Assembly: GCA_964517135.1 (NCBI GenBank)
Contig: CAZFBA010000021.1
Coordinates: forward strand, 1 to 64,000
Reading direction: 5' to 3'
Source: CAZFBA01 sp964517135
GTDB lineage: Bacteria > Cyanobacteriota > Vampirovibrionia > JBFMGH01
DNA length: 64,000 bases
The translations under genes and the position numbers were made by a program. A model generated the notes under the pieces. That model saw only the letters and a list, made by a program, of their open reading frames with translations, was not told the DNA's origin and did not search any database. Shown piece after piece: positions 43,391 through 50,952 of this stretch. Each line of letters opens with the position of its first letter. The stretch's first letter is position 1.

Positions 43391-43750
43391 TCAGGCGATG
43401 TATTCCATTGTGTGATAACGCCCGGCGTCATTATTTTCTTCCTGCCGCTGAGTCACAAAGTCTTCTGACTCTAAAATTTCTTCAAGCAGAAACAGTGACC
43501 TGACAGAATTAAAATTCAGGCTGCCTTTATCTTTTTGATATTTGTCATAAGAATCTTTGTATGCCTGCGTCATAGAAGCAAAAGTTGATTTTGCAGGACA
43601 ATGAGATCTGGTTGTGCTATTCGGGTTTACCTGATGAGGGAATTTTGCACTGACAGTATTTGCTGCACTTGCACTCTGTGACGATCTCAGATTGCTGGAA
43701 ACGTCAGTCGCCTGTGTTGTCGGGTTCGTAAATACGCTGTTAATTGTCAT
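43391..43750 (-). CDS. Small protein of unknown function
   Basis: This 119-residue product starts MTINSVFTNPTTQATD and has a Ser/Thr/Asn/Ala-rich, probably disordered first half. A helical second half (FASMTQAYKDSYDKYQKDKG, then SVRSLFLLEEILESEDF) follows. No signal peptide or known domain. It resembles in style the neighbouring EF-hand protein, which also begins with a short Thr/Ser leader. It stands alone. The gap 43751-44102 shows only AT-rich DNA. Confidence 0.5.
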   Translation of the reverse strand: MTINSVFTNPTTQATDVSSNLRSSQSASAANTVSAKFPHQVNPNSTTRSHCPAKSTFASMTQAYKDSYDKYQKDKGSLNFNSVRSLFLLEEILESEDFVTQRQEENNDAGRYHTMEYIA

Positions 43751-44102
43751 TTCTCTACCATTACAAATTAGTTAGTTTTAACCTACCTAAGTATATAAAA
43801 ACAATTTTGATACGGAAATTGCGTAAATATACCTATAATGTTAACAATTGTAACAAACTAACTGCTTACAGGAGTTTTTTTTAAAGGCTCTATGACCCTG
43901 TTTATACAGCATACAGCTGGTCGTTTTTTCAGGCCAATTCATCTACTCCAAAAGGGGTATTTTGTATCTAAAGACTATGCAACAATCTCTAGAATACCTG
44001 TGACAGCTGTCATAAATTTATTTACTACAAAAGTATTAACAGCTCTCTTCTTTTCATTGTACACTGAATGGAGAAGAATGTAACAATAATACAAAAATAT
44101 TA

Positions 44103-45506
44103 ATGGTAGTTATGATAGAAACTAAATTTGTACGTACACCATTATTTGACCGTATCAGGTCTTACGCATCAAACCCGAAGCACCCATTTCATATGCCTGC
44201 ACACTGTGGTGGCAGGGGTATTCACCCTGAGCTGCTTTCTTATTTTGGTGAAAACACTTTTAAAGCTGATCTTACCGAGCTTGATGAGCTTGATAATTAT
44301 CATGAACCTGAAAATGTCATTAAAGAGACACAGGAAAAAATAGCTGAAATCTTTAATGCCAGAAAGTCATTTATGTTAATAAACGGTTCTACAGTAGGTA
44401 TTATGACATTGATGATGGCCCTCGCCGGTGATGGTGATAAAATAATCTGTAATCGTAATGCTCATCGTTCAATTATCAACGGGTTAGTCTTAACGGGCGC
44501 TGTGCCGGTCTGGTATTTACCTGAGTGGCTGGAAGATTATGAGGTTTTTGGGCCAGTTTTACCAGAAACAATTGAAACTGCTCTCTCTCAGAATGCTGAT
44601 GCTAAAGCGGTTTTTATTACCAACCCTACCTATGAAGGGGTAATATCAAATATACATGCAATTTCAAAAATCTGTAACAGTTATTCAGTACCGCTAATAG
44701 TAGATGAGGCCCACGGTGCTCACTGGAATTTCAGCGATATGCTACCTCATAATGCTATTGAACTGGGTGCAGATGCTTCAGTACAATCTATGCATAAGTC
44801 AGGAGGCAGTCTGTCACAGAGTTCTCTTTTGCATATTGCCAGAGAATCAGCTCTATCTGATACCCGGGTAGAAGAAATATTGCGGTTGCTACAGTCGACA
44901 AGCCCTTCATACCTGTTGCTAGCCAGCCTGGATGCAGCTACCAGCTATCTTGCATCAGTGGAAGGAAGAGAAATACTTGAAAATACTATTGATTTAGCTA
45001 TCAATCTAAAAAACGAACTTGATCAGCTCAATAATGTCAATTTGCTTAAACCGTCTTCTCTTTTCAGTCTTGACCCTACCCGTATTTTTGTTTCTCTGAA
45101 GAATCTTTCAGGTAAACGTCTTGCAGATGTCATTGAAGATAAATATCATATTGCTATTGAATCTTATAATAATAAGGGTAATCTATTCTTTATTAATATT
45201 GGAAATACGGCAGAGGAAGTAAACTATCTTTTTGAAACACTAAAGAAAATAGCTAATTCAGATATTATAGAGCATATAAAGTCAGTTCCTGTGCCGGTTT
45301 TGCCTGAGATGGTAATGGCTCCGAGGGCAGCTTATTTTGCTGAATATGAAAAAGTGCTTTTTAAGTTTGCCAGAGGTAAAATTGCCCGTTATCCCAGGGT
45401 TAAATGTCCGCCAGGTGTCAGCATGATGATACCAGGAGAGAGAATAACAGCTTATCATGACTATTTCTTTGATCCTGAATTAGAAATTGAAGTGGTTAAG
45501 TCATAA
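44103..45506 (+). CDS. PLP-dependent Orn/Lys/Arg decarboxylase
   Basis: This fold-type I PLP enzyme of the major-domain Orn/Lys/Arg decarboxylase family (SpeA/Cad-like short form) has 467 residues. Diagnostic segments are PFHMPAHCGGRGIHPEL, LINGSTVGIMTLMMAL, IVDEAHGAHWNF with the PLP-pyridine Asp, and SMHKSGGSLSQSS with the Schiff-base K232. The C-terminal YPRVKCPPGVSMMIPGERI is typical of the C-terminal domain. It makes a polyamine or its precursor; arginine, lysine or ornithine cannot be told apart. Two ATGs (44103, 44112) are possible starts. Confidence 0.9.
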   Translation: MVVMIETKFVRTPLFDRIRSYASNPKHPFHMPAHCGGRGIHPELLSYFGENTFKADLTELDELDNYHEPENVIKETQEKIAEIFNARKSFMLINGSTVGIMTLMMALAGDGDKIICNRNAHRSIINGLVLTGAVPVWYLPEWLEDYEVFGPVLPETIETALSQNADAKAVFITNPTYEGVISNIHAISKICNSYSVPLIVDEAHGAHWNFSDMLPHNAIELGADASVQSMHKSGGSLSQSSLLHIARESALSDTRVEEILRLLQSTSPSYLLLASLDAATSYLASVEGREILENTIDLAINLKNELDQLNNVNLLKPSSLFSLDPTRIFVSLKNLSGKRLADVIEDKYHIAIESYNNKGNLFFINIGNTAEEVNYLFETLKKIANSDIIEHIKSVPVPVLPEMVMAPRAAYFAEYEKVLFKFARGKIARYPRVKCPPGVSMMIPGERITAYHDYFFDPELEIEVVKS

Positions 45507-45841
45507 TATTTTTAATACCTGAAGTCATTTATTCACGCAGGTTTTAATCTGATGTGAAGTTTTATGTTCAATGTTATATAATCCTTCGGTATCAGGAAGC
45601 AATCCGGGGAGTTAAATTGTTTTTTTAATAATAAGAGTATTTTGGAGGCTACAATCCACACATAAAAGAGAGGATTAAATATAGGGAGCTGAGGTTTGAT
45701 AACTATTATCAACTTTAAAACATTGCAAATATAGCTGTCTGGCCTTTTAAAAATGGTTGACAGTCAATATGCATATATAATAACTCCTGAAACACACTAA
45801 AACTCGCCATACACTTAGTCAGTAAACTACCTGAATTTTGG

Positions 45842-45867
45842 GCACCTGATTAATCAGGTGTTTTTTT
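45842..45867 (+). terminator. Rho-independent terminator
   Basis: CACCTGATTAATCAGGTG is a perfect palindrome followed by seven T residues. It ends rightward transcription, either a long 3' end of the decarboxylase mRNA or a small RNA. Confidence 0.85.
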
Positions 45868-45881
45868 GTTAATTGACTTAT

Positions 45882-45929
45882 GAGATCTCTGAATAATTTA
45901 AATGTTCACAGATTCAAGAAATTAGTGTC
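45882..45929 (-). repeat. 3'-UTR repeat element, copy after oadB
   Basis: It contains GAGATCTCTGAATAATTTAA and GTTCACAGATTCAAGAAATT (plus strand), shared with copies at 49691-49736 and 53937-53984. All three lie 30-75 bases past the stop codon of a leftward gene. Confidence 0.7.
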
Positions 45930-46000
45930 TTTTGCTGGAATCAGTACTGTCTTAATTAATCAGAGGTTCCTTATATAAAAAACAAATGCGTTTTGAGTTA

Positions 46001-47209
46001 CTAGCTGCACAGTGCCAGCAAAGCTCCTGCTGCAACGGCAGAACCTATAACCCCGGCTACATTAGGGCCCATTGCGTGCATTAACAGAAAATTATGAGGA
46101 TTATTTTCAATACCGACTCTGTTCACAACCCTTGCAGCCATTGGAACAGCTGAAACACCTGCTGCGCCTATAAGCGGGTTTATTTTTGTTTTGGAAATTA
46201 AGTTCATCAGCTTTGCAAGAATAATGCCGCTGGCTGTACCTATTGCAAATGCAAAAAGGCCCAGAAGTAAAATCATTATAGTTTCATATTGTAAGAACTT
46301 ATCAAAGGCCAGTTTCGTTCCTACTGCAAGCCCCAGGAAAATAGTAACTATGTTAATCAGCTCATTCTGGATAGTTTTAGAAAGTCTTTCAACTACTCCA
46401 CATTCTTTAACCAGATTTCCGAATGTTAGTGCCCCTATTAAAGGTGTGGCAGTAGGAATAAACAAAGCACAAAGGCCTAATACCAGAACAGGAAACAAGA
46501 TCTTTTCACGTTTAGAGACCTGCCTTGCTTGTTTCATAACTATTTTGCGTTCTTCTCTGGTGGTTAAGAGGTTCATAATAGGTGGCTGAATTATAGGCAC
46601 CAGAGCCATATAAGAGTATGCAGCAACGGCAATTGCTCCCAGCAGGTCAGGAGCAAGTTTAGAAGAAAGATATATTGCTGTTGGGCCGTCAGCTCCTCCT
46701 ATTATTCCGATGGCTGCGGCGTCGCTAATAGAAAAATTTACAAACGGAACATAATGAGATATAGCCAGTGCTCCAAACAGGGTGGTAAAAATGCCAAATT
46801 GAGCTGCTGCACCCAGAAAAGCTGTTTTAGGGTTGGCTAATAGGGGGCCAAAGTCAGTTAAGGCACCTATGCCCATAAAAATCAGCAGAGGGAACAGTGT
46901 ATTAGCGATACCCATGTCGTAAATGATTTTTAACAGTCCGGGTGTACCCATCGGATCTACGTCAGCGATGAAAGCACCGGGAATATTAGCCAGTACTCCT
47001 CCAAAGCCAATAGGTATAAGCAATAGCGGTTCAAATTCTTTTTTAATGCCAAGGTATATAAGAAATAATGAAATAAAGATCATGACTATCTGGCCTGTTT
47101 CGAAGCTTGCAAGGCCAGTAGAGTTCCAGAGTGCCTCGAAATTATGCATCAGGCCGCTGCTGTAATCACTGGAAGTAGCGAATATATTATTTATAAGTTG
47201 TGTATTCAT
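46001..47209 (-). CDS. oadB: Sodium-pumping oxaloacetate decarboxylase beta subunit
   Basis: The beta subunit decarboxylates carboxybiotin and exports Na+. It is an integral membrane protein with about ten helices. Family marks are IADVDPMGTPGLLKIIYD, IFMGIGALTDFGPLL, the sodium-binding region IGIIGGADGPTAIYLSSKLAP, and PIIQPPIMNLLT. ATG 47209 follows AAGGAA and fits better than TTG 47227, which lies against the oadA stop. It ends the operon oadG-oadA-oadB. The organism can thus couple oxaloacetate (or a similar acid) decarboxylation to a sodium gradient. Confidence 0.93.
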   Translation of the reverse strand: MNTQLINNIFATSSDYSSGLMHNFEALWNSTGLASFETGQIVMIFISLFLIYLGIKKEFEPLLLIPIGFGGVLANIPGAFIADVDPMGTPGLLKIIYDMGIANTLFPLLIFMGIGALTDFGPLLANPKTAFLGAAAQFGIFTTLFGALAISHYVPFVNFSISDAAAIGIIGGADGPTAIYLSSKLAPDLLGAIAVAAYSYMALVPIIQPPIMNLLTTREERKIVMKQARQVSKREKILFPVLVLGLCALFIPTATPLIGALTFGNLVKECGVVERLSKTIQNELINIVTIFLGLAVGTKLAFDKFLQYETIMILLLGLFAFAIGTASGIILAKLMNLISKTKINPLIGAAGVSAVPMAARVVNRVGIENNPHNFLLMHAMGPNVAGVIGSAVAAGALLALCS

Positions 47210-47223
47210 GGTTGTGTTCCTTA

Positions 47224-49014
47224 TCAACTAATTGTTAGCAGCACTTGATCAGCTTTAACCTGGTCTCCGGCAGAGACTTTAATGGACTGTATGATCCCTG
47301 CTTTAGGAGCTACAACCTGTGTTTCCATTTTCATGGCTTCGAGGATGAGTAGTGGTTGATCGAAATTGACTTTATCTCCTTCTTTGACTTCAATTCTCAT
47401 GATATTACCGGGCATAGGAGCTTTAATTTCTTCTTTTGCCGCTGAATCTATGGGCATTGATGTGCTGCTGGAGCCAATTTGAACATCAAAATTATATTCT
47501 TTTCCGTTTACAGTAGCGCTGTTGCCATCCATAATAACATTATATTTTTTACTATTAATGGTTACAGTATATTCATTACCTTCTTTATCTGTGGTTTCAG
47601 GCACTTTTTCTATTTTGCGAACATTCATTTTAGCGTTGCCTTCAAGGAAAGTGATGCCTTTTTCTTTGCAGGTTGCTGCTATAAAAATGTTTTCATCAGA
47701 AAGATCCTGAATATTTGCCTCTTTTAGAAGTTTTTTAGCTGCTTCTATGCCTTTATCCGGGTCTTCGTCATTTAAGTCGAGTGGATTTCTGGTAGTGGGT
47801 TCGAGCCCGAGCTGTTCAGAGGCAATTTTAATTATTTCAGGGTCCGGTTTTAGTGGTGTTTTGCCGAAGTATCCCAGAACCATTTTGCCGTAGCTGTCGG
47901 CTATTTTAACCCAGGGGCCAAACAAAACATTATTAAATGCCTGCTGAAAATAGAATTGAGAAACAGGAGTTACGGAAGTCCCGAACCCGCCTTTTATTAC
48001 AACTTCTTCCATTGCTTTAATGACTTCCGGAAACTTATCCATTATGCCGTTATCTCTCATCATTTGAGTATTGGATGTTAAGGCTCCGCCCGGCATAGGG
48101 CAAAAAGGTATGAGAGGTTCAACAGTTTTGGCTTCTGGAGGCACAAAGTAATTTTTCATGCATTCACTGAAGATCATTTCGGCCTCTCTGACTTTTTTTA
48201 TATCTATGTCCAGGTCATATTCTGTTCCTCTCAGTATATGCCACATAGTAATTATATCTGTCTGGCAGGTTCCGCCTGAGACGGGTACCATTGCCAGGTC
48301 TATGCCATCTGCCCCGGCGTCTAATGCTGCTTTGTAGCATAATGCACCTATACCGGCTGTTTCGTGGGTATGAAATTGTATGTGTGTATTTTCGGGTAAG
48401 GTTTTTCGGGCTTCTTTAATAGTATCATAGACTACTTTTGGTGTTGTTGTGCCCGAGGCATCTTTAAAGCATACTGATGTGTAGGGTATATCTGCATCTA
48501 AAATGCCTTTCAGTGTTTTGATATAAAACTCAGGATCATGTGCGCCTGAGGCCCCTGGTGGAAGTGCCATCATAGATACGACAACTTCATGCTCAAGGCC
48601 AGCATTTACGATACATTTGCCACTATGAATCAGGTTATTGACATCGTTTAAGGCATCAAAGTTTCTGATTTTTGATATTCCGTGTTTTTTAAAGAGCATT
48701 GCATGGAGGTTAATAATATCGCTGCTTTGAGATTCAAGGCCTACAACGTTTATGCCTCTGGCCAGTGTTTGCAATTTAGCATCAGGGCCTGCTGTTTCTT
48801 TAAATTTATCCATCATCTGGAAGGCGTCTTCATTGCAATAAAAATATAGAGATTGAAATCTGGCACCTCCGCCAGCTTCAAAATAATCCATGCCAGCTTC
48901 TCTACAGGCTTCAAGAGCAGGCAAAAAATCATCTGTTAATACTCTTGCGCCAAATACTGACTGAAAGCCATCCCTGAAAGATGTATTCATAAATTTAATC
49001 AGTTTTTTAGACAT
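47224..49014 (-). CDS. oadA: Oxaloacetate decarboxylase alpha subunit (carboxyltransferase plus biotin domain)
   Basis: The N-terminal TIM-barrel carboxyltransferase (~1-290) has the metal site and Lys region (SVCFKDASGTTTP, QFHTHETAG). A conserved helical domain follows, then a linker, and a C-terminal biotinyl domain with EAMKMETQV, where Lys carries biotin. It moves the carboxyl group from oxaloacetate to biotin for OadB. At 596 residues it has full length. Unusually the first motif is SFRDGFQSVFGAR where most OadA proteins have LRDAHQSLxATR; the metal Asp is kept but His is replaced by Phe. It lies 4 bases after oadG. Confidence 0.93.
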   Translation of the reverse strand: MSKKLIKFMNTSFRDGFQSVFGARVLTDDFLPALEACREAGMDYFEAGGGARFQSLYFYCNEDAFQMMDKFKETAGPDAKLQTLARGINVVGLESQSSDIINLHAMLFKKHGISKIRNFDALNDVNNLIHSGKCIVNAGLEHEVVVSMMALPPGASGAHDPEFYIKTLKGILDADIPYTSVCFKDASGTTTPKVVYDTIKEARKTLPENTHIQFHTHETAGIGALCYKAALDAGADGIDLAMVPVSGGTCQTDIITMWHILRGTEYDLDIDIKKVREAEMIFSECMKNYFVPPEAKTVEPLIPFCPMPGGALTSNTQMMRDNGIMDKFPEVIKAMEEVVIKGGFGTSVTPVSQFYFQQAFNNVLFGPWVKIADSYGKMVLGYFGKTPLKPDPEIIKIASEQLGLEPTTRNPLDLNDEDPDKGIEAAKKLLKEANIQDLSDENIFIAATCKEKGITFLEGNAKMNVRKIEKVPETTDKEGNEYTVTINSKKYNVIMDGNSATVNGKEYNFDVQIGSSSTSMPIDSAAKEEIKAPMPGNIMRIEVKEGDKVNFDQPLLILEAMKMETQVVAPKAGIIQSIKVSAGDQVKADQVLLTIS

Positions 49015-49018
49015 TTTA

Positions 49019-49246
49019 TTACCCCTTTGATTTGAAAGCTTTTACCGAAGCAATAACCAGTGCGATCTCGTCGTTCAGGTCGCTGTGGTTTTCAGATGTG
49101 CAAACCTGAGGAACTGGCTCCGGGAAGTATTTTCCGTAAAATTTTAGAAAATGATAATTTAAAACCATTGTAACAACCAGCATTGTTAAGAAGATAAATA
49201 CTGTGGACATGCCCAGTATCATGAAAACTAAACCCTGTAATAGCAT
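49019..49246 (-). CDS. oadG: Oxaloacetate decarboxylase gamma subunit
   Basis: This 75-residue protein has a single N-terminal membrane helix (GLVFMILGMSTVFIFLTMLV) and a short hydrophilic tail (NDEIALVIASVKAF, recalling the DDEIVAVIAAAV box of OadG). OadG ties the alpha subunit to the membrane beta subunit. It is first in the oadGAB operon. Confidence 0.85.
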   Translation of the reverse strand: MLLQGLVFMILGMSTVFIFLTMLVVTMVLNYHFLKFYGKYFPEPVPQVCTSENHSDLNDEIALVIASVKAFKSKG

Positions 49247-49634
49247 AATATTTTACCTGTAGAATATTCTATGACGTACATTTTATTGAGTTTGGTCAAT
49301 TTATTTCTTTTTTTTAGTAAACGCATTTGAAGCACGTTTAGAAAAATCAAGCTCTTATTAATAAAAGACTTAACTTAAGCAGTATTAAATCATGCGTTCA
49401 CTATACCTGTTCATTTTGTACCCGAAATAAAAAGAATTCAAGCAGCATTAAATCACAAAAATGTTTATCAGTGAAAAAATATAATATAAAGATTTCTGAA
49501 TAATTTAACCCATTTAATTCATAAACTATTAATAAATTAACCTGAAATACTTATAGAAATTGCCGTTTAGCGAATACATCTTTTTAACACAGTGTTAAAA
49601 CATTGCAGGGAACAGAAGTTAGTGGGTCGGGTTT

Positions 49635-49659
49635 AAAAGTGCTGCGGCGCAGCACTTTT
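49635..49659 (-). terminator. Strong hairpin, probable terminator of the HAD gene
   Basis: AAAAGTGCTGC and GCAGCACTTTT form a perfect 11-bp stem around GGC, with TTTT on the exit side for leftward transcription. It lies about 110 bases after the HAD gene stop. Confidence 0.75.
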
Positions 49660-49690
49660 ATACCCTCTAGAATAAATAGACAGTAAATTG

Positions 49691-49736
49691 ATGAATAATT
49701 CGGGTTAAGAGTTCACAGATTCAAGAAATTAGTGTC
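49691..49736 (-). repeat. 3'-UTR repeat element, copy after the HAD gene
   Basis: The core GTTCACAGATTCAAGAAATT plus AGTGTC is identical to the copy at 45882-45929. It starts 33 bases past the HAD gene stop. Confidence 0.7.
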
Positions 49737-49769
49737 GGGGGGTTAAATTATTTTTGAAGTTTGGTTTCA

Positions 49770-50402
49770 TTAAAAAGTCAAAGTGTCTTTAATAGCAAGC
49801 TCAAGATTAGGATAAGAAATTATTCCACGATTTAGCCACCATATTTTATTTCTGAAGCCGCAATTTAATGCCACAAACTTTGTACTGGCCAGCCGGGACC
49901 ATTCATAATCAATACCTGAATCACCATAAATCATAAACAGATCAAGGTGTTTTGTCATCTGATATTTCTTTTCTGCAAGATTGTCATAGGATCCTGCAAT
50001 AAAAATCTCTTGAAAATAATTGTTTAGTTCAAGTAGTTTCAATTGTTTTCTGGCTGCAACAATGTTTTTGCGCCCTGTAACCAGATAAAGGTTATATTTT
50101 CTCGACAGGACATTGAGAACAGATATTGATTCAGGAAAAAGACAGTCACAATCAAGATATTGTTCATCTTCAATCATTTTTAGCCAGCAATCATAAATAT
50201 CTTTTGCAGGAGAAATCTCTTTTTTCTCTAAATATGAAGGAGTATTATTGCCATTCTGCTTAAACGGAATATAATCGTTAAGGGTTTCAATTTTAACATC
50301 AGGATTAAACCTGATAATGCAATCATGTAAAGCTTTCTGGTGCCTGTATCGGCTATCCAGCAGTGTTCCATCGAGGTCAAAAGCTATATTGAGTATATTC
50401 AT
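49770..50402 (-). CDS. HAD superfamily phosphatase
   Basis: This 210-residue protein shows HAD motif I DLDGTLLDS with both catalytic Asp residues, motif II VTGRKN, a Lys-containing motif III (AEKKYQMTKH) and motif IV YGDSGIDYEW. A cap domain lies between I and II, as in phosphoglycolate-phosphatase-like members. The substrate is not predictable. A terminator and repeat follow it. Confidence 0.85.
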   Translation of the reverse strand: MNILNIAFDLDGTLLDSRYRHQKALHDCIIRFNPDVKIETLNDYIPFKQNGNNTPSYLEKKEISPAKDIYDCWLKMIEDEQYLDCDCLFPESISVLNVLSRKYNLYLVTGRKNIVAARKQLKLLELNNYFQEIFIAGSYDNLAEKKYQMTKHLDLFMIYGDSGIDYEWSRLASTKFVALNCGFRNKIWWLNRGIISYPNLELAIKDTLTF

Positions 50403-50507
50403 GTTTTTTGATCCACTGTTTGAGGAGTTATTTTTAAAAAGAAGATTGCTGAATACATCTTAATATTAATGTATTATTTTTTCAAAATATTTAAGCAAAA
50501 TAAAGCA

Positions 50508-50646
50508 ATCAAATATTTATTTTAGATTGCCACGTCGGGCTAAAAGCCCTCCTTGCAATGGCAAGATCTTATTGAATGCCTGAATTAGCCTGAAATAAAA
50601 CTCTCACCGGAGCGAACTAAGTTCGCTCCGGTAGTATTAGCCTCTT
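50508..50646 (+). repeat. Hairpin repeat, copy 1 of a direct pair
   Basis: It begins ATCAAATATTTATT, runs through TAAAAGCCCTCCTTGCAATG, a perfect 27-base palindrome with one central base (50606-50632), and ends TATTAGCCTCTT. It is nearly identical to 50675-50813, and an inverted diverged copy lies at 8471-8557. GGGCTAAAAGCCC inside it forms a second small hairpin. Confidence 0.9.
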
Positions 50647-50674
50647 TAGAACTTTTGAGTTATCCAGAGCACAT

Positions 50675-50813
50675 ATCAAATGTTTATTCTGGATTTCCAC
50701 TTCGGACTAAAAGCCCTCCTTGCAATGGCAAGATCTTATTGGATACCTGAATTAGCCTGAAATAAAACTCTCACCGGAGCGAACTAAGTTCGCTCCGGTA
50801 GTATTAGCCTCTT
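50675..50813 (+). repeat. Hairpin repeat, copy 2 of a direct pair
   Basis: Same unit as 50508-50646, 167 bases later, with only a handful of base differences. Its 27-base palindrome is at 50773-50799 and is unchanged. Confidence 0.9.
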
Positions 50814-50890
50814 CTGTCTTCTTTAATACTGCTATACTGATCCTTGAAAGTAATGTATAGATTCCCGATTATAGAGGGCGGGTGTTAACC

Positions 50891-50919
50891 AAAAAACGAC
50901 CGGGCTTTTGACCCGGTCG
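50891..50919 (-). terminator. Rho-independent terminator of the porin gene
   Basis: On the minus strand CGACCGGG and CCCGGTCG form an 8-bp stem followed by six T residues, about 35 bases past the porin stop codon. Confidence 0.9.
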
Positions 50920-50952
50920 CTCTTTTATTTATGCTTCAAGTAAGTGAAAAAT

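Larger units (their letters stand above)
45507..46000. other. Intergenic region with a distant terminator and a possible small RNA
   Basis: This 494-base gap lies between the converging decarboxylase and oadB genes. A rightward terminator sits at 45842-45867, about 340 bases past the decarboxylase stop. TATAAT-like boxes occur at 45573-45578 and 45777-45782 (the latter after TTGACA with too short a spacer), so a separate short RNA may end there. A repeat element (45882-45929) follows. Confidence 0.4.
49247..49769. other. Intergenic region with hairpin and repeat element
   Basis: This 523-base gap between oadG and the HAD gene (both leftward) contains AT-rich DNA that should hold the oad promoter, a strong hairpin at 49635-49659, and a repeat element at 49691-49736. 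A weaker trace of the repeat (TTTCTGAATAATTTAA) is at 49491-49506. No gene. Confidence 0.55.
50403..50952. other. Intergenic region with tandem hairpin repeats and the porin terminator
   Basis: This 550-base gap holds two direct copies of a 139-base repeat (50508-50646, 50675-50813) and the leftward porin terminator (50891-50919). The promoter of the HAD gene must lie near 50403-50500. No gene. Confidence 0.6.

Noticed and set aside
43892..44083. A 63-codon open frame before the decarboxylase gene
   Set aside because: No ribosome-binding site of note and no recognisable protein features. It is most likely chance in a leader region.
50508..50813. Repeats considered as a CRISPR array
   Set aside because: Only two units of 139 bases with a short spacer; a large hairpin is inside each unit and a third copy lies 42 kb away. 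This is not CRISPR-like.
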